This document shows positions 1-6,082 of a DNA stretch of 20,704 nt, in pieces (position 1 is the stretch's first letter; each line of letters starts with the position of its first letter). The DNA comes from a virus. The stretch covers positions 7,832 through 28,535 of the IMG/VR virus record IMGVR_UViG_3300030098_006138; one strand, written 5' to 3'. The position numbers were made by a program, and so were the translations under genes. The notes beneath the pieces are model-generated. The model saw nothing but the letters and a program-made list of their open reading frames with translations, was not told where the DNA came from and ran no database searches.

Positions 1-712
1 CTATAACATCAGCTTTTGCTACTAATGAAGATGCAAGTCCTCTTGGTAAATCAGGTGAAAGCTGTGCCTTACCATCAGTTACTGTTGTGGTCTTGCTATG
101 TGCATTTATAATTAGATTTCCAGCATACTTTTTCATAAGCTGTTGTAATCTAACCATTATATCCACATTCTTTTTTCTTGCTAAAGCCCAATCTGAGCCC
201 CAACTACCTTCTCCCATAGCATTGATACCTAATTCTCCTTGAACTATCTTCTCTATCCATTCATTAACGGCAGATATAGTATCAACTACAATAGTATCAT
301 ATGGAAGTTTGTCCCATTCTTTCCTTAACCAATTAAGGATTTCTACCATGGAATAGACAGGCATAGGTTTACCTTTATCTTGTCCTGTTCTACAATAGAA
401 TCCTCTTTCTTCAGGTGGAATAGGTACAGGAATGTCTTTTCCATTAACTTTTTTAGTTACAGGAACTTTCACTCCATCTTTTACTTCTGATTGAAAAGGA
501 ATGTTAATACTATTGCAATGAACTACATTAGCTTCATCACACCAATCAGTACCTGATTCCGTATCAATTATAAGTACTCCAGCAGTTCCTTTTTCTGACC
601 ATTTAGAAGCTGCTGTTGTTTTACCACTTTTGGGTTGTCCTACAAACATCCAAGTAACACCACTTGGCATTAGATTCCAATCCGTTTTTATATTTTGAAC
701 TTTTATGTCCAT
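1..712 (-). CDS. Sak4-like RecA-fold ATPase, C-terminus cut by window edge
   Basis: Open from an ATG at 712 to the left edge (237 codons, no stop), so the C-terminus is missing. The protein begins MDIKVQNIK and carries a Walker A motif GQPKSGKTT at about residues 25-33, followed by a strand ending in IIDTESG. A Walker B-like YDTIVVDT lies near residue 140, and a later LIINAHSKTT strand fits the polar sensor position. This is the arrangement of the AAA_24/Sak4 group of phage single-strand annealing ATPases. Known members promote annealing or strand exchange together with a phage SSB. The start has a good ribosome binding site (GAGGATAA just upstream). It is the last gene visible in the minus-strand cluster, downstream of an SSB-like gene, which supports a recombination role. 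The fold is confident; Sak4 rather than another small RecA-like ATPase is inferred from size, motifs and context. Confidence 0.8.
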   Translation of the reverse strand, partial: MDIKVQNIKTDWNLMPSGVTWMFVGQPKSGKTTAASKWSEKGTAGVLIIDTESGTDWCDEANVVHCNSINIPFQSEVKDGVKVPVTKKVNGKDIPVPIPPEERGFYCRTGQDKGKPMPVYSMVEILNWLRKEWDKLPYDTIVVDTISAVNEWIEKIVQGELGINAMGEGSWGSDWALARKKNVDIMVRLQQLMKKYAGNLIINAHSKTTTVTDGKAQLSPDLPRGLASSLVAKADVI

Positions 713-740
713 TTATCCTCACTTTCTGTTATTGAAAATT

Positions 741-813
741 AAAAGAGAGTAAAGAATACTTGGGAATAAGGAGACCCGGCTCGCCTTGCGGTTAGAGCTC
801 TCTACTCTCTTTT
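741..813 (-). ncRNA. Structured RNA element D with 14-bp closing stem
   Basis: On the minus-strand transcript the arm AAAAGAGAGTAGAG (813 to 800) pairs with CTTTACTCTCTTTT (754 to 741). This gives 14 continuous pairs including one G-U. The interior of about 45 nt is GC-rich and contains a GAGC/GCTC complementarity. On the plus strand the 3' arm is followed by a run of T, so it could also terminate transcripts from either side. It sits just upstream of the ATPase ribosome binding site. The pairing is visible directly; function as a leader RNA, processing site or terminator is inference. Confidence 0.5.
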
Positions 814-825
814 TTTTAATTTAAA

Positions 826-871
826 AGCCCTAAAGGGTCCATGGTATATTACAGCAATAACCTAAAGGGCT
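826..871 (-). other. Imperfect inverted repeat AGCCCT/AGGGCT
   Basis: Arms at 826-836 and 861-871 pair as six base pairs, a symmetric 2x2 mismatch, then three base pairs, around a 24-nt loop. The AAAGGGCT-type sequence recurs at several gene junctions of the minus-strand cluster. It lies between the 141-aa gene and the ATPase gene and may mark a terminator or RNA-processing point. No U-run follows on the minus strand. Confidence 0.35.
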
Positions 872-950
872 CTATTTCCTGACATTCTCACTTCGTGTTG
901 TTCCTTTAAAAAGTACTAAGTCCGTGTGTGAGCACGATTCTCATCAGGGG

Positions 951-1376
951 TTAATGACCGTTGGGTATAGCTTCTCCATGTCTAAAGTATAATGGATGTG
1001 ATTCAGGAGTTATTACCTGAATATGTTCTTCTACCCATTCTGCTATTTCTTTAAATGTCCAACCTAAGTTATCGTTTAGATTTATTAAATCTTCTACTAA
1101 ACAGGTATTGACATCTGATGATAGCCAACCAAAGTCAAGTTCAGCTTGATTATCTTCACTATAATCATCAGCTTTATCAAGAGTTATTTTATTTATTTTT
1201 GCAACATAAGTTCCTATTGCACAAGCACATATCTTTCCATCATGTGTTCCGTTTATGTAGAAATCAGGCTTTTGTTCAAATTCATCAGAATTTAGTGCAT
1301 CTATAAATATTTTCTTGTGTTCAGCTTCCATCCAATGGTTGTGTTTCTTACAAAGAGGTTTATGCTTGGGCATCAT
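951..1376 (-). CDS. Hypothetical phage protein, 141 aa
   Basis: I do not recognise a family. The protein starts MMPKHKPLCKKHNHWMEAEH and contains His/Cys residues early (C9, H12, H14) and an internal CACAIG, so metal binding is possible but not shown. The middle and C-terminus look soluble, with an amphipathic helix (TFKEIAEWVEEHI). Start at 1376 or the next codon at 1373; AAAGGA lies just upstream inside the preceding gene. It overlaps the 3' end of the upstream small gene by 17 bases, so the two are translationally linked. Its place between SSB-like and Sak4-like genes suggests membership of the early DNA-metabolism operon. Confidence 0.7.
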   Translation of the reverse strand: MMPKHKPLCKKHNHWMEAEHKKIFIDALNSDEFEQKPDFYINGTHDGKICACAIGTYVAKINKITLDKADDYSEDNQAELDFGWLSSDVNTCLVEDLINLNDNLGWTFKEIAEWVEEHIQVITPESHPLYFRHGEAIPNGH

Positions 1377-1611
1377 GCATTCCTTTCTTTATACTTTTCT
1401 CAAACATAGAATCAAAATGTTCAGAAGCTTCTGCTGCCATTTGACCTATATCTGTAAGTATATCTCTATTTTTTGATAATAAATCCATAACCTTTTTTCT
1501 ATCAGTTACTTCTATATTATTATTTACAAGAATATTATAAATCAACTCATTATTAGAATTTATTATATGTATAACAACTTCTACTGCAGTCATTTTATTG
1601 TCTTTACTCAT
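1360..1611 (-). CDS. Hypothetical small phage protein, 83 aa
   Basis: No family recognised. I chose the ATG at 1611 (MSKDNKMTAVEVV). The longer reading frame begins at a TTG (1647) inside the 3' arm of a strong hairpin and has no ribosome binding site. Even the chosen start has only a weak GTGAG upstream, and the later Met (MTAVEVV) is a third option. The protein looks mostly helical, with a mixed-charge body (AVEVVIHIINSNNELIYNI, then a DRKKVMDLLSKNRD segment), and has no membrane segment. Its stop lies inside the next gene (17-base overlap), so it is part of the same operon. Confidence 0.6.
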   Translation of the reverse strand: MSKDNKMTAVEVVIHIINSNNELIYNILVNNNIEVTDRKKVMDLLSKNRDILTDIGQMAAEASEHFDSMFEKSIKKGMHDAQA

Positions 1612-1636
1612 TGTTCTCACTTTTTTTTTATGGTTA

Positions 1637-1722
1637 AAAAAGGGCAATCCTCTGAATATACATTATAGGCTCTTGACTTTCCATTGCTACAATTATATAA
1701 TATATATTCGACTGCCCTTTTT
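1637..1722 (-). ncRNA. Structured RNA element C, long multi-helix hairpin
   Basis: On the minus-strand transcript AAAAAGGGCAGTC (1722 to 1710) pairs with GATTGCCCTTTTT (1649 to 1637). This gives 13 pairs with one G-U. Directly inside, GAATATA pairs with TATATTC, and after a 2x2 internal loop TTATA pairs with TATAA, closing a loop of about 28 nt. The 3' arm continues into a six-T run, so it could act as an intrinsic terminator or attenuator after the SSB-like gene. The stacked, mutually consistent helices make chance pairing unlikely; function is inferred. Confidence 0.6.
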
Positions 1723-1736
1723 ATTAATAAGGAGCT

Positions 1737-2018
1737 TTACTCAAAAGGTAACTTTTTAGGGTTTCCTTTTACATTATCTGAAAATAAATCTTCCAGAGCT
1801 CCTCCGTTATTTTGCTGAGGTGCAGATTCAGGCTTAGTTTCAACATCAAATGATAGAGATATTATTTGTCCACCATCTTTTTGTTTAATCCAACCTGCAA
1901 TATTCACCTCTTTGTTGTTTACAGTTGCTTTTCCTTTAAAAAATGGTTCATTATCTTTCTTTTTGAACTTATTTTTAGTTAAATAGCCTCTGCCTACAGT
2001 TTCATAATGAGATTTCAT
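1737..2018 (-). CDS. Small SSB-like/DUF736-like single-strand DNA-binding candidate, 93 aa
   Basis: The core (KNKFKKKDNEPFFKGKATVNNKEVNIAGWIK, then KDGGQIISLSF) matches the pattern of small phage beta-rich proteins with a compact 'G-x-hydrophobic / W-hydrophobic-K / G-x-hydrophobic-SL' layout (DUF736-like/OB-fold-like). The tail is disordered and Q/N/acid-rich, and ends LPFE, recalling the acidic tail and terminal PF of bacterial SSB proteins that recruit partners. The start at 2018 has a strong AGAGGAG site. It overlaps the E1-like gene by 17 bases, and a Sak4-like ATPase lies three genes downstream; SSB/annealase pairs are common in phages. ssDNA binding is inference from fold pattern, tail and context. 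Confidence 0.55.
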   Translation of the reverse strand: MKSHYETVGRGYLTKNKFKKKDNEPFFKGKATVNNKEVNIAGWIKQKDGGQIISLSFDVETKPESAPQQNNGGALEDLFSDNVKGNPKKLPFE

Positions 2019-2718
2019 TATGCTCCTCTTCTTTATTAATAGAGTTTTTTGGAGGTGCTACCATTTCTGAAACATTAGTTTCTCTTGGTAATAAAGTAGT
2101 GTTAATATAAGCATAATATATTGTTTCTTGCAACAATAAAAATGCCTGTGCAACACCATCAAAAGCAACTAATCCACCACAAAATATGGTGTGTTTTGCA
2201 GTACAGGGGTCGTCTGCTACATCACTACCATCATGCCAATGTTCCATATAGTTATCATAATACTTAGTAGCTGTAATGATTTCAAATCCTAATGCTGACA
2301 TTCTCATATCAATAAAGAACCCTCTATCATCATTTTGAACCCATTGATTATATGCATCCAGCCTTGATTCCATGTTATCTGTGCAAACCATTACATTTCT
2401 TAGTAATGGTGTTTTGCTATATGGGGTAAATTTCCGTGGTACTTTGCCGAAAAGTTGGTCTTTATCAGCATATCTAAACCATTCTTTTTCTGCAACATCC
2501 ACTTTATATTCACCTATTCCACTTTTTGGATAACAAGTAGTAGAGCGATTATGCTCTTCTATCTTATCATAATCAATTAATACAACATTCCTCCAACCCA
2601 TAATGGAAAGAGGGGCAATAAGGTGTGACCCTATGCCCCCTGCTCCTATTACTGTTAAATCAGTTAAATGATTTTGATTAATTAAGTCTTTATTCCTTAA
2701 AAATCTTGCTGATTCCAT
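2002..2718 (-). CDS. E1/ThiF-like ubiquitin-like protein adenylyltransferase, 238 aa
   Basis: This is the predicted activating enzyme of the cassette: family members adenylate the C-terminus of a ubiquitin-like protein with ATP and may pass it to a cysteine. The Rossmann nucleotide loop is TVIGAGGIGS (GxGGxGS at residues 25-31), followed by the acidic strand LIDYDKIEEHNRS with D49, D51, N57 and R58 in the family positions. K72 is a candidate ATP-contacting lysine, and CTDNMESR (112-119) matches the conserved TDN..R motif. C172 and C180 (PCTAKHTIFCGG) are candidate acceptor cysteines. The paired CxxC zinc motifs of MoeB/ThiF are absent. It is short, with no added Ubl or E2-binding domain. The start at 2718 has GGAGG upstream and shares one base (TAATG) with the JAB stop. 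The substrate is presumably the 83-aa Ubl encoded upstream. Confidence 0.88.
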   Translation of the reverse strand: MESARFLRNKDLINQNHLTDLTVIGAGGIGSHLIAPLSIMGWRNVVLIDYDKIEEHNRSTTCYPKSGIGEYKVDVAEKEWFRYADKDQLFGKVPRKFTPYSKTPLLRNVMVCTDNMESRLDAYNQWVQNDDRGFFIDMRMSALGFEIITATKYYDNYMEHWHDGSDVADDPCTAKHTIFCGGLVAFDGVAQAFLLLQETIYYAYINTTLLPRETNVSEMVAPPKNSINKEEEHNEISL

Positions 2719-3563
2719 TATACTATACCTCCAAACATTTGCATATTAAGAGACTCTTCTTGAGAATCTAATTTTTCAGATTCTTCATCAAACATTTCAT
2801 CGGTAATTTCACCTTTATTATGTTTAACATTTAAAGTTTCTCTCTTAGTTTCAATAATTTTCATCTCTTCATCGAACCTATCATCAATAGTTTTAGGTTG
2901 TTCATGAACAAATTGTTGAAGATTATTATCCCATTTACCAATATTTTGTACTTTATTGTTTGAATAATAACCTGTATTGAAAAATGTTTGTTGAGGTACT
3001 TTCTTTTTCTCTTTTTTAATAAAGTTTTCAACAAAAGTAAATGTTTGTTTTGCCCATTCATCTTTTGGAATATCAACTTTATCAATAGGATTCTCTCCAT
3101 CCATTATTTGAACATTACCATATTGGTCTTTATAAGATACAGCAAAAGCCCAAGGTTCATCACTATCAGCACATATAATAGATGGATAGAAGAAATCATT
3201 GGTTTTACCCATTTCCTCTAACAATTCAACATCTGTTTGAGAGAAGAAAGCTTTCATAGTATTATGGCTATGAATATTTCCTCTATACCATTTATTTGTA
3301 GCTGTTTCTGGAGCTATTTCCCATATTTTTTGTAAATCTTTAACTAAATCTTCTTCATCCCAATCTGTTTCTGATTTACTTCCAACATTTAAAACCCAAA
3401 AGAACTCTAAATTCCAATGACATGGAAATCCATTCTTATTTGTTTTATATGTAAACCATGCAGGTCCACTCCATTCCCTATTTCTAAGGTGTTTGTTGTT
3501 CAATAATGCTCTTATCAATTTCTTGCATTTCTGATTCACTGAAAATGTCATAGTGTTTTGCAT
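2718..3563 (-). CDS. JAB/JAMM-domain metalloprotease (Ubl-specific isopeptidase candidate), 281 aa
   Basis: The protein has a complete zinc-metalloprotease JAMM signature. H98-S-H100, seven residues, S108, two residues, D111 (sequence HSHNTMKAFFSQTD) follow an upstream catalytic Glu candidate, E30, in REWSGPAWF. In related operons these enzymes trim Ubl precursors or remove Ubl from targets. The JAB domain covers about residues 10-180. The remainder is charged and probably helical/coiled (DERFDEEMKIIETKRETLN), ending in MFGGIV. The ATG at 3563 overlaps the E2-like gene by 80 bases out of frame. Residues coded in the overlap (VNQKCKKLIRALLNN) look like the first helix of the JAB fold, so a later start is unlikely. 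AAGGA precedes the start. A protease partner supports a reversible tagging system. Confidence 0.9.
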   Translation of the reverse strand: MQNTMTFSVNQKCKKLIRALLNNKHLRNREWSGPAWFTYKTNKNGFPCHWNLEFFWVLNVGSKSETDWDEEDLVKDLQKIWEIAPETATNKWYRGNIHSHNTMKAFFSQTDVELLEEMGKTNDFFYPSIICADSDEPWAFAVSYKDQYGNVQIMDGENPIDKVDIPKDEWAKQTFTFVENFIKKEKKKVPQQTFFNTGYYSNNKVQNIGKWDNNLQQFVHEQPKTIDDRFDEEMKIIETKRETLNVKHNKGEITDEMFDEESEKLDSQEESLNMQMFGGIV

Positions 3564-5199
3564 CTTCTTTCATCCTTTCCATTGTTGTTCTAAAACTTGA
3601 TACCATAGAATTATATAAATCTCTTTTAAATAAAACTCTTAATCGCTTTACTTTATTTAGATAATCATCAAGCTTTTTTTCTTTACCATTTAAAGCTGTC
3701 TTTTTAATAGTGACATAACTATTAGGGTCAGGTAAATCTCTAAACCCTATATCTCCAAGTGCTCTTTTAGGGTGGAGACCATCTCCATTTTCAAACATTA
3801 CACAATTCATTATGTATTCATAACAATCATTAACATACTTAATAACTTTTAAAGACCTTTCTTTTTTAGTAAAGTAATGAACCATGTCACTTGGTATATA
3901 ATCAAAAACATCTTTCCATTTTTCTGTAACACTTCTCAATCCTAAATCAGTTTTATCATCAATTTCTTCAGATGGAATACCTATATTTAGTTGAAGAAGT
4001 TTACCTGCACTTACTAAATTGCAAAATTCAGGTGTAATATCTACATGTACATTAGTATGTATTCTTGAATCATAATAAATTCTATTATATCTTAACTCCT
4101 GATGTACATTTTCTTCTATTTCACAATATTCTCTAATCTTCATTTCTTTTTTCAGAAGATTTAAAGTGTCTTTTTGTTTTGTTTCTTCAAGATATTTTTT
4201 ATAATCAGATACATCATCAAAGTTATTTGCAGGATTTCCTAATCTGTGTTCAAGAGAGAGTATTATTAAATAAACAATAACAGAGCATTCATACATACCG
4301 AACCCTGCTTTTCTTGTCTTCTGAAGTACTTTTTCAAATATTTTTGCAGTATCTTTCCTAAATATATATTTAGTGTTACGATAGTCTCTGTTCCAATATC
4401 CATTTTCAAAGTCAGCTCTTTCCTTACCTTCAAATTCATAATTTGCTAATGTATTTCCATTTTCATCAGAATATGTAAATCTTCTACTAAGTATTCTAAT
4501 TGGGTCCCAGTAAGGAGAATTACCATTGAACTTTACTAAGAATGCTCTAAGAGCACCATATAATAAAAATATGTTACCATTTTTAATATATTCTTCAAAG
4601 TCATTTTTAAATCCACCTGCACAAGGATGAGCATCACTTGATATATGTGGATGATGTAATGGCACTAAACAAGGTTTACCAAAAACTGTTGCTTTTTCAT
4701 AAAAATGAAAATTACAATCATTTGTTACTATTATAACAGCATCTGATAGATGTATTCTTCCTAATGATTTAGGTGTAATGTGTATATTTTTAATATTTAT
4801 TCTTAAAAACAACTCATTGTCGTGATTTGTATAAATATCTCTAATACATAACTCTCTTATATCATCTTTAGTGATAAAGTCTAACTGATTCGAGTTATCT
4901 TCTAACATCATACCAATCTGTTCTCTTGCATTTTTAAAGCTCTGCAAAAGAAACTCTTCTTCATGAACATTTAATTCATCAGCTCTAATTTGAACATTGT
5001 AAGTTCTACGAATTATGTTACTAAAAGCTTTCAGAATCATCTTCTCTTTTATAGCTTCTCTTTCTTCAGAAAGCATGTTTTTTATTGAAGAAGCATGGAA
5101 ATATTGTCCATTCACTATCAGTTTGGTTCTATCATAAGTAAATTCTTCTGAAAAACCTTTTAATATGTCACCATATACAGCTTGTTCTACAGCTTCCAT
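3484..5199 (-). CDS. Large protein with prokaryotic E2-like (Ubl-conjugating) domain, 571 aa
   Basis: Predicted conjugating enzyme. In the 571-aa numbering a region at about residues 140-235 contains two hydrophobic strands (DAVIIVTND, NFHFYEKATVFGK). They are followed by HHPHIS at 182-187 and HPCAGG with Cys193, then a helix and SPYWDP. A His-Pro-His turn a few residues before a lone Cys-x-Gly, then a helix and a Pro-rich turn, is how bacterial E2-like proteins (including PRTRC protein B) place their catalytic cysteine. The N-terminal 130 residues and the C-terminal 330 are unassigned; the C-terminus looks mainly helical. The ATG at 5199 is preferred: the longer frame from 5289 would read through a 14-bp hairpin and add 30 atypical hydrophobic residues. 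AAAGGA lies 14 bases upstream, a long spacing. It follows the Ubl gene and overlaps the JAB gene by 80 bases. E2 assignment rests on motif and context. Confidence 0.75.
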   Translation of the reverse strand: MEAVEQAVYGDILKGFSEEFTYDRTKLIVNGQYFHASSIKNMLSEEREAIKEKMILKAFSNIIRRTYNVQIRADELNVHEEEFLLQSFKNAREQIGMMLEDNSNQLDFITKDDIRELCIRDIYTNHDNELFLRINIKNIHITPKSLGRIHLSDAVIIVTNDCNFHFYEKATVFGKPCLVPLHHPHISSDAHPCAGGFKNDFEEYIKNGNIFLLYGALRAFLVKFNGNSPYWDPIRILSRRFTYSDENGNTLANYEFEGKERADFENGYWNRDYRNTKYIFRKDTAKIFEKVLQKTRKAGFGMYECSVIVYLIILSLEHRLGNPANNFDDVSDYKKYLEETKQKDTLNLLKKEMKIREYCEIEENVHQELRYNRIYYDSRIHTNVHVDITPEFCNLVSAGKLLQLNIGIPSEEIDDKTDLGLRSVTEKWKDVFDYIPSDMVHYFTKKERSLKVIKYVNDCYEYIMNCVMFENGDGLHPKRALGDIGFRDLPDPNSYVTIKKTALNGKEKKLDDYLNKVKRLRVLFKRDLYNSMVSSFRTTMERMKEDAKHYDIFSESEMQEIDKSIIEQQTP

Positions 5200-5225
5200 A
5201 ATATTAATTAAATTCCTTTCAATAT

Positions 5226-5259
5226 AAGACAAGAGGGCTAATAAAAGCCCCCTTATCTT
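5226..5259 (-). other. 14-bp intercistronic hairpin between Ubl and E2-like genes
   Basis: On the minus-strand RNA, AAGATAAGGGGGCT (5259 to 5246) pairs with AGCCCTCTTGTCTT (5239 to 5226) in 14 continuous pairs, two of them G-U, around the 6-nt loop TTTATT. No U-run follows, so it is more likely a stability, attenuation or processing element than a simple terminator. It would allow the small Ubl to be made in excess over the large E2-like protein. That role is inference. Confidence 0.65.
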
Positions 5260-5278
5260 GGTTAAATAAAACAATAAA

Positions 5279-5530
5279 TTAAGAACCACTTTTATGTGAT
5301 GTCTTTGAGAAAACTACAACATCTCCGGATGATAAAGTATCCGTTATTCTTGCTTCTCTCATATCACCACCTTTTGAGGTTACTTTAATAGAATAACCAC
5401 TACCTACAGGTACATTCCATTCTTTAGCAATAGCATCAATTGTAGGATAATCTTTAAGATTTAAATCCTCAGGAGCTCCTCCATTTCTACCTTGAAATAT
5501 TGCTCTTACTACTTGTTTTCTTGCTGGCAT
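5279..5530 (-). CDS. Ubiquitin-like beta-grasp protein (prokaryotic Ubl), 83 aa
   Basis: Predicted modifier of the cassette. Length and pattern suit a single beta-grasp domain. A first strand VVRAIFQG is followed by a glycine-rich turn, a helix TIDAIAKEWNV, the strand YSIKVTSKGG, and the closing TDTLSSGDVVVFSK. The 'L-x-x-G-D-V-V-V' ending is typical of ThiS/MoaD-like and PRTRC-C-type proteins. The C-terminus is KTSHKSGS, without the terminal Gly-Gly of ubiquitin, so activation would be at Gly/Ser or after trimming by the JAB protease. It is the first gene of the four-gene cassette, starting two bases after the stop of the 67-aa gene. GAAAGGGCT lies upstream as a weak ribosome binding site. 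The Ubl assignment combines fold pattern with adjacent E2-, JAB- and E1-like genes. Confidence 0.75.
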   Translation of the reverse strand: MPARKQVVRAIFQGRNGGAPEDLNLKDYPTIDAIAKEWNVPVGSGYSIKVTSKGGDMREARITDTLSSGDVVVFSKTSHKSGS

Positions 5531-5734
5531 TTATAGCCCTTTCTTTTTTATTGTTGTGCTATTGATAGATTTATCTTTTTCAAGACTGAGATAATGTGCA
5601 TCAGCATCTTCTATATCTCTTGAGGTTACTTCTGCAGCAACCTCTCCATCAATAGCATTAGTTGTGTCATCAATTAAGTGATACTCATGTAACACTTCTT
5701 CATCATCAATGACTTTATCTGCAGAAATCTTCAT
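5531..5734 (-). CDS. Hypothetical acidic protein, 67 aa
   Basis: No family recognised. The body is strongly acidic (DDEEVLHEYHLIDD, then EVTSRDIEDADAH) and ends in a basic tail, TIKKKGL. It has no cysteine, membrane segment or known motif. Its start overlaps the preceding stop in the ATGA arrangement, and its stop abuts the Ubl start, so it is translated in series with the Ubl. An accessory factor or substrate of the Ubl system is possible from position alone. Confidence 0.65.
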   Translation of the reverse strand: MKISADKVIDDEEVLHEYHLIDDTTNAIDGEVAAEVTSRDIEDADAHYLSLEKDKSINSTTIKKKGL

Positions 5735-5946
5735 TGTAACTGTCTTTTTAAAGCCCTTTCATAGGCTCTTCTTAAGACTCTTCTCTGCCTTGCATTACCA
5801 ATAAACTTATCTTTATCGGAATGCTCTATCTTCATAATGTAATCAGATAGAAATGGAAGTAATACTTTATGCCTTAAAGTATCCAACATATTTAATATTC
5901 TTCCTGTACCTAACCATAGATACTGAATGATTTCACCTTTTTTCAT
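5731..5946 (-). CDS. Hypothetical basic protein, 71 aa
   Basis: No family recognised. It begins MKKGEIIQYLWLGTGRILNM and ends with a strongly basic helix (NARQRRVLRRAYERALKRQLQ), suggestive of nucleic-acid or acidic-partner binding. The ribosome site AAAGGGAAGA immediately precedes ATG 5946. The start overlaps the previous 46-aa gene by 14 bases and the stop overlaps the next start by four (ATGA). It is part of a tightly packed string of small early genes. Confidence 0.65.
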   Translation of the reverse strand: MKKGEIIQYLWLGTGRILNMLDTLRHKVLLPFLSDYIMKIEHSDKDKFIGNARQRRVLRRAYERALKRQLQ

Positions 5947-6073
5947 TCTTCCCTTTCTTTTTTTTTACACGATTACAGGGTGAACAATAACCATTACTGC
6001 TCTTATACAGAACATTATAGTAATTAGGACACCCTTTATTATTACACTTATAATGATATTCTTTTTTCATCAT
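5933..6073 (-). CDS. Zinc-ribbon micro-protein, 46 aa
   Basis: A short frame MMKKEYHYKCNNKGCPNYYN... with cysteines at 10, 15, 30 and 33 (CNNKGC, then CSPC), the spacing of a small zinc ribbon, and a lysine-rich tail (VKKKKGKNEKR). Start at 6073 (MM) or 6070; AAGGATA lies directly upstream, so the second ATG may be better spaced. It starts ten bases after the stop of the 53-aa gene and overlaps the next gene by 14 bases. Zinc binding is inferred from the cysteine pairs; the target (nucleic acid or protein) is unknown. Confidence 0.6.
   Translation of the reverse strand: MMKKEYHYKCNNKGCPNYYNVLYKSSNGYCSPCNRVKKKKGKNEKR
5997..6014. repeat. 18-nt repeat, copy 1 (inside the zinc-ribbon gene)
   Basis: CTGCTCTTATACAGAACA on the plus strand; it matches 17 of 18 bases of the sequence at 6439-6456. 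The copy is inside the coding region of the 46-aa protein and keeps a small TGTTC/GAGCA hairpin on the minus strand. Confidence 0.7.
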
Positions 6074-6082
6074 TATCCTTTT

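Larger units (their letters stand above)
713..950. other. Intergenic leader region of the ATPase gene, rich in hairpins
   Basis: This is 238 bases without a credible gene, between the stop of the 141-aa gene and the start of the ATPase. It holds a long closing stem (741-813), a shorter imperfect hairpin (826-871) and a GC-richer patch (about 770-800) that stands out from the AT-rich surroundings. I see no tRNA that folds fully and no ORF with a ribosome binding site. It most likely serves as an untranslated leader or a termination/processing site on the minus-strand transcript. Confidence 0.55.

Noticed and set aside
770-815. tRNA gene suggested by GCTC...GGTTA...GAGC
   Set aside because: Only a D-arm-like part is present; there is no matching acceptor stem, anticodon arm or T-arm.
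1612-1647. TTG start at 1647 for the 83-aa gene
   Set aside because: The TTG lies inside the 3' arm of a strong stem and has no ribosome binding site; ATG 1611 is preferred.
5200-5289. N-terminal extension of the E2-like protein by 30 residues (start at 5289)
   Set aside because: It would overlap the end of the Ubl gene, read through a 14-bp hairpin and add a hydrophobic segment unlike the rest; ATG 5199 fits better.
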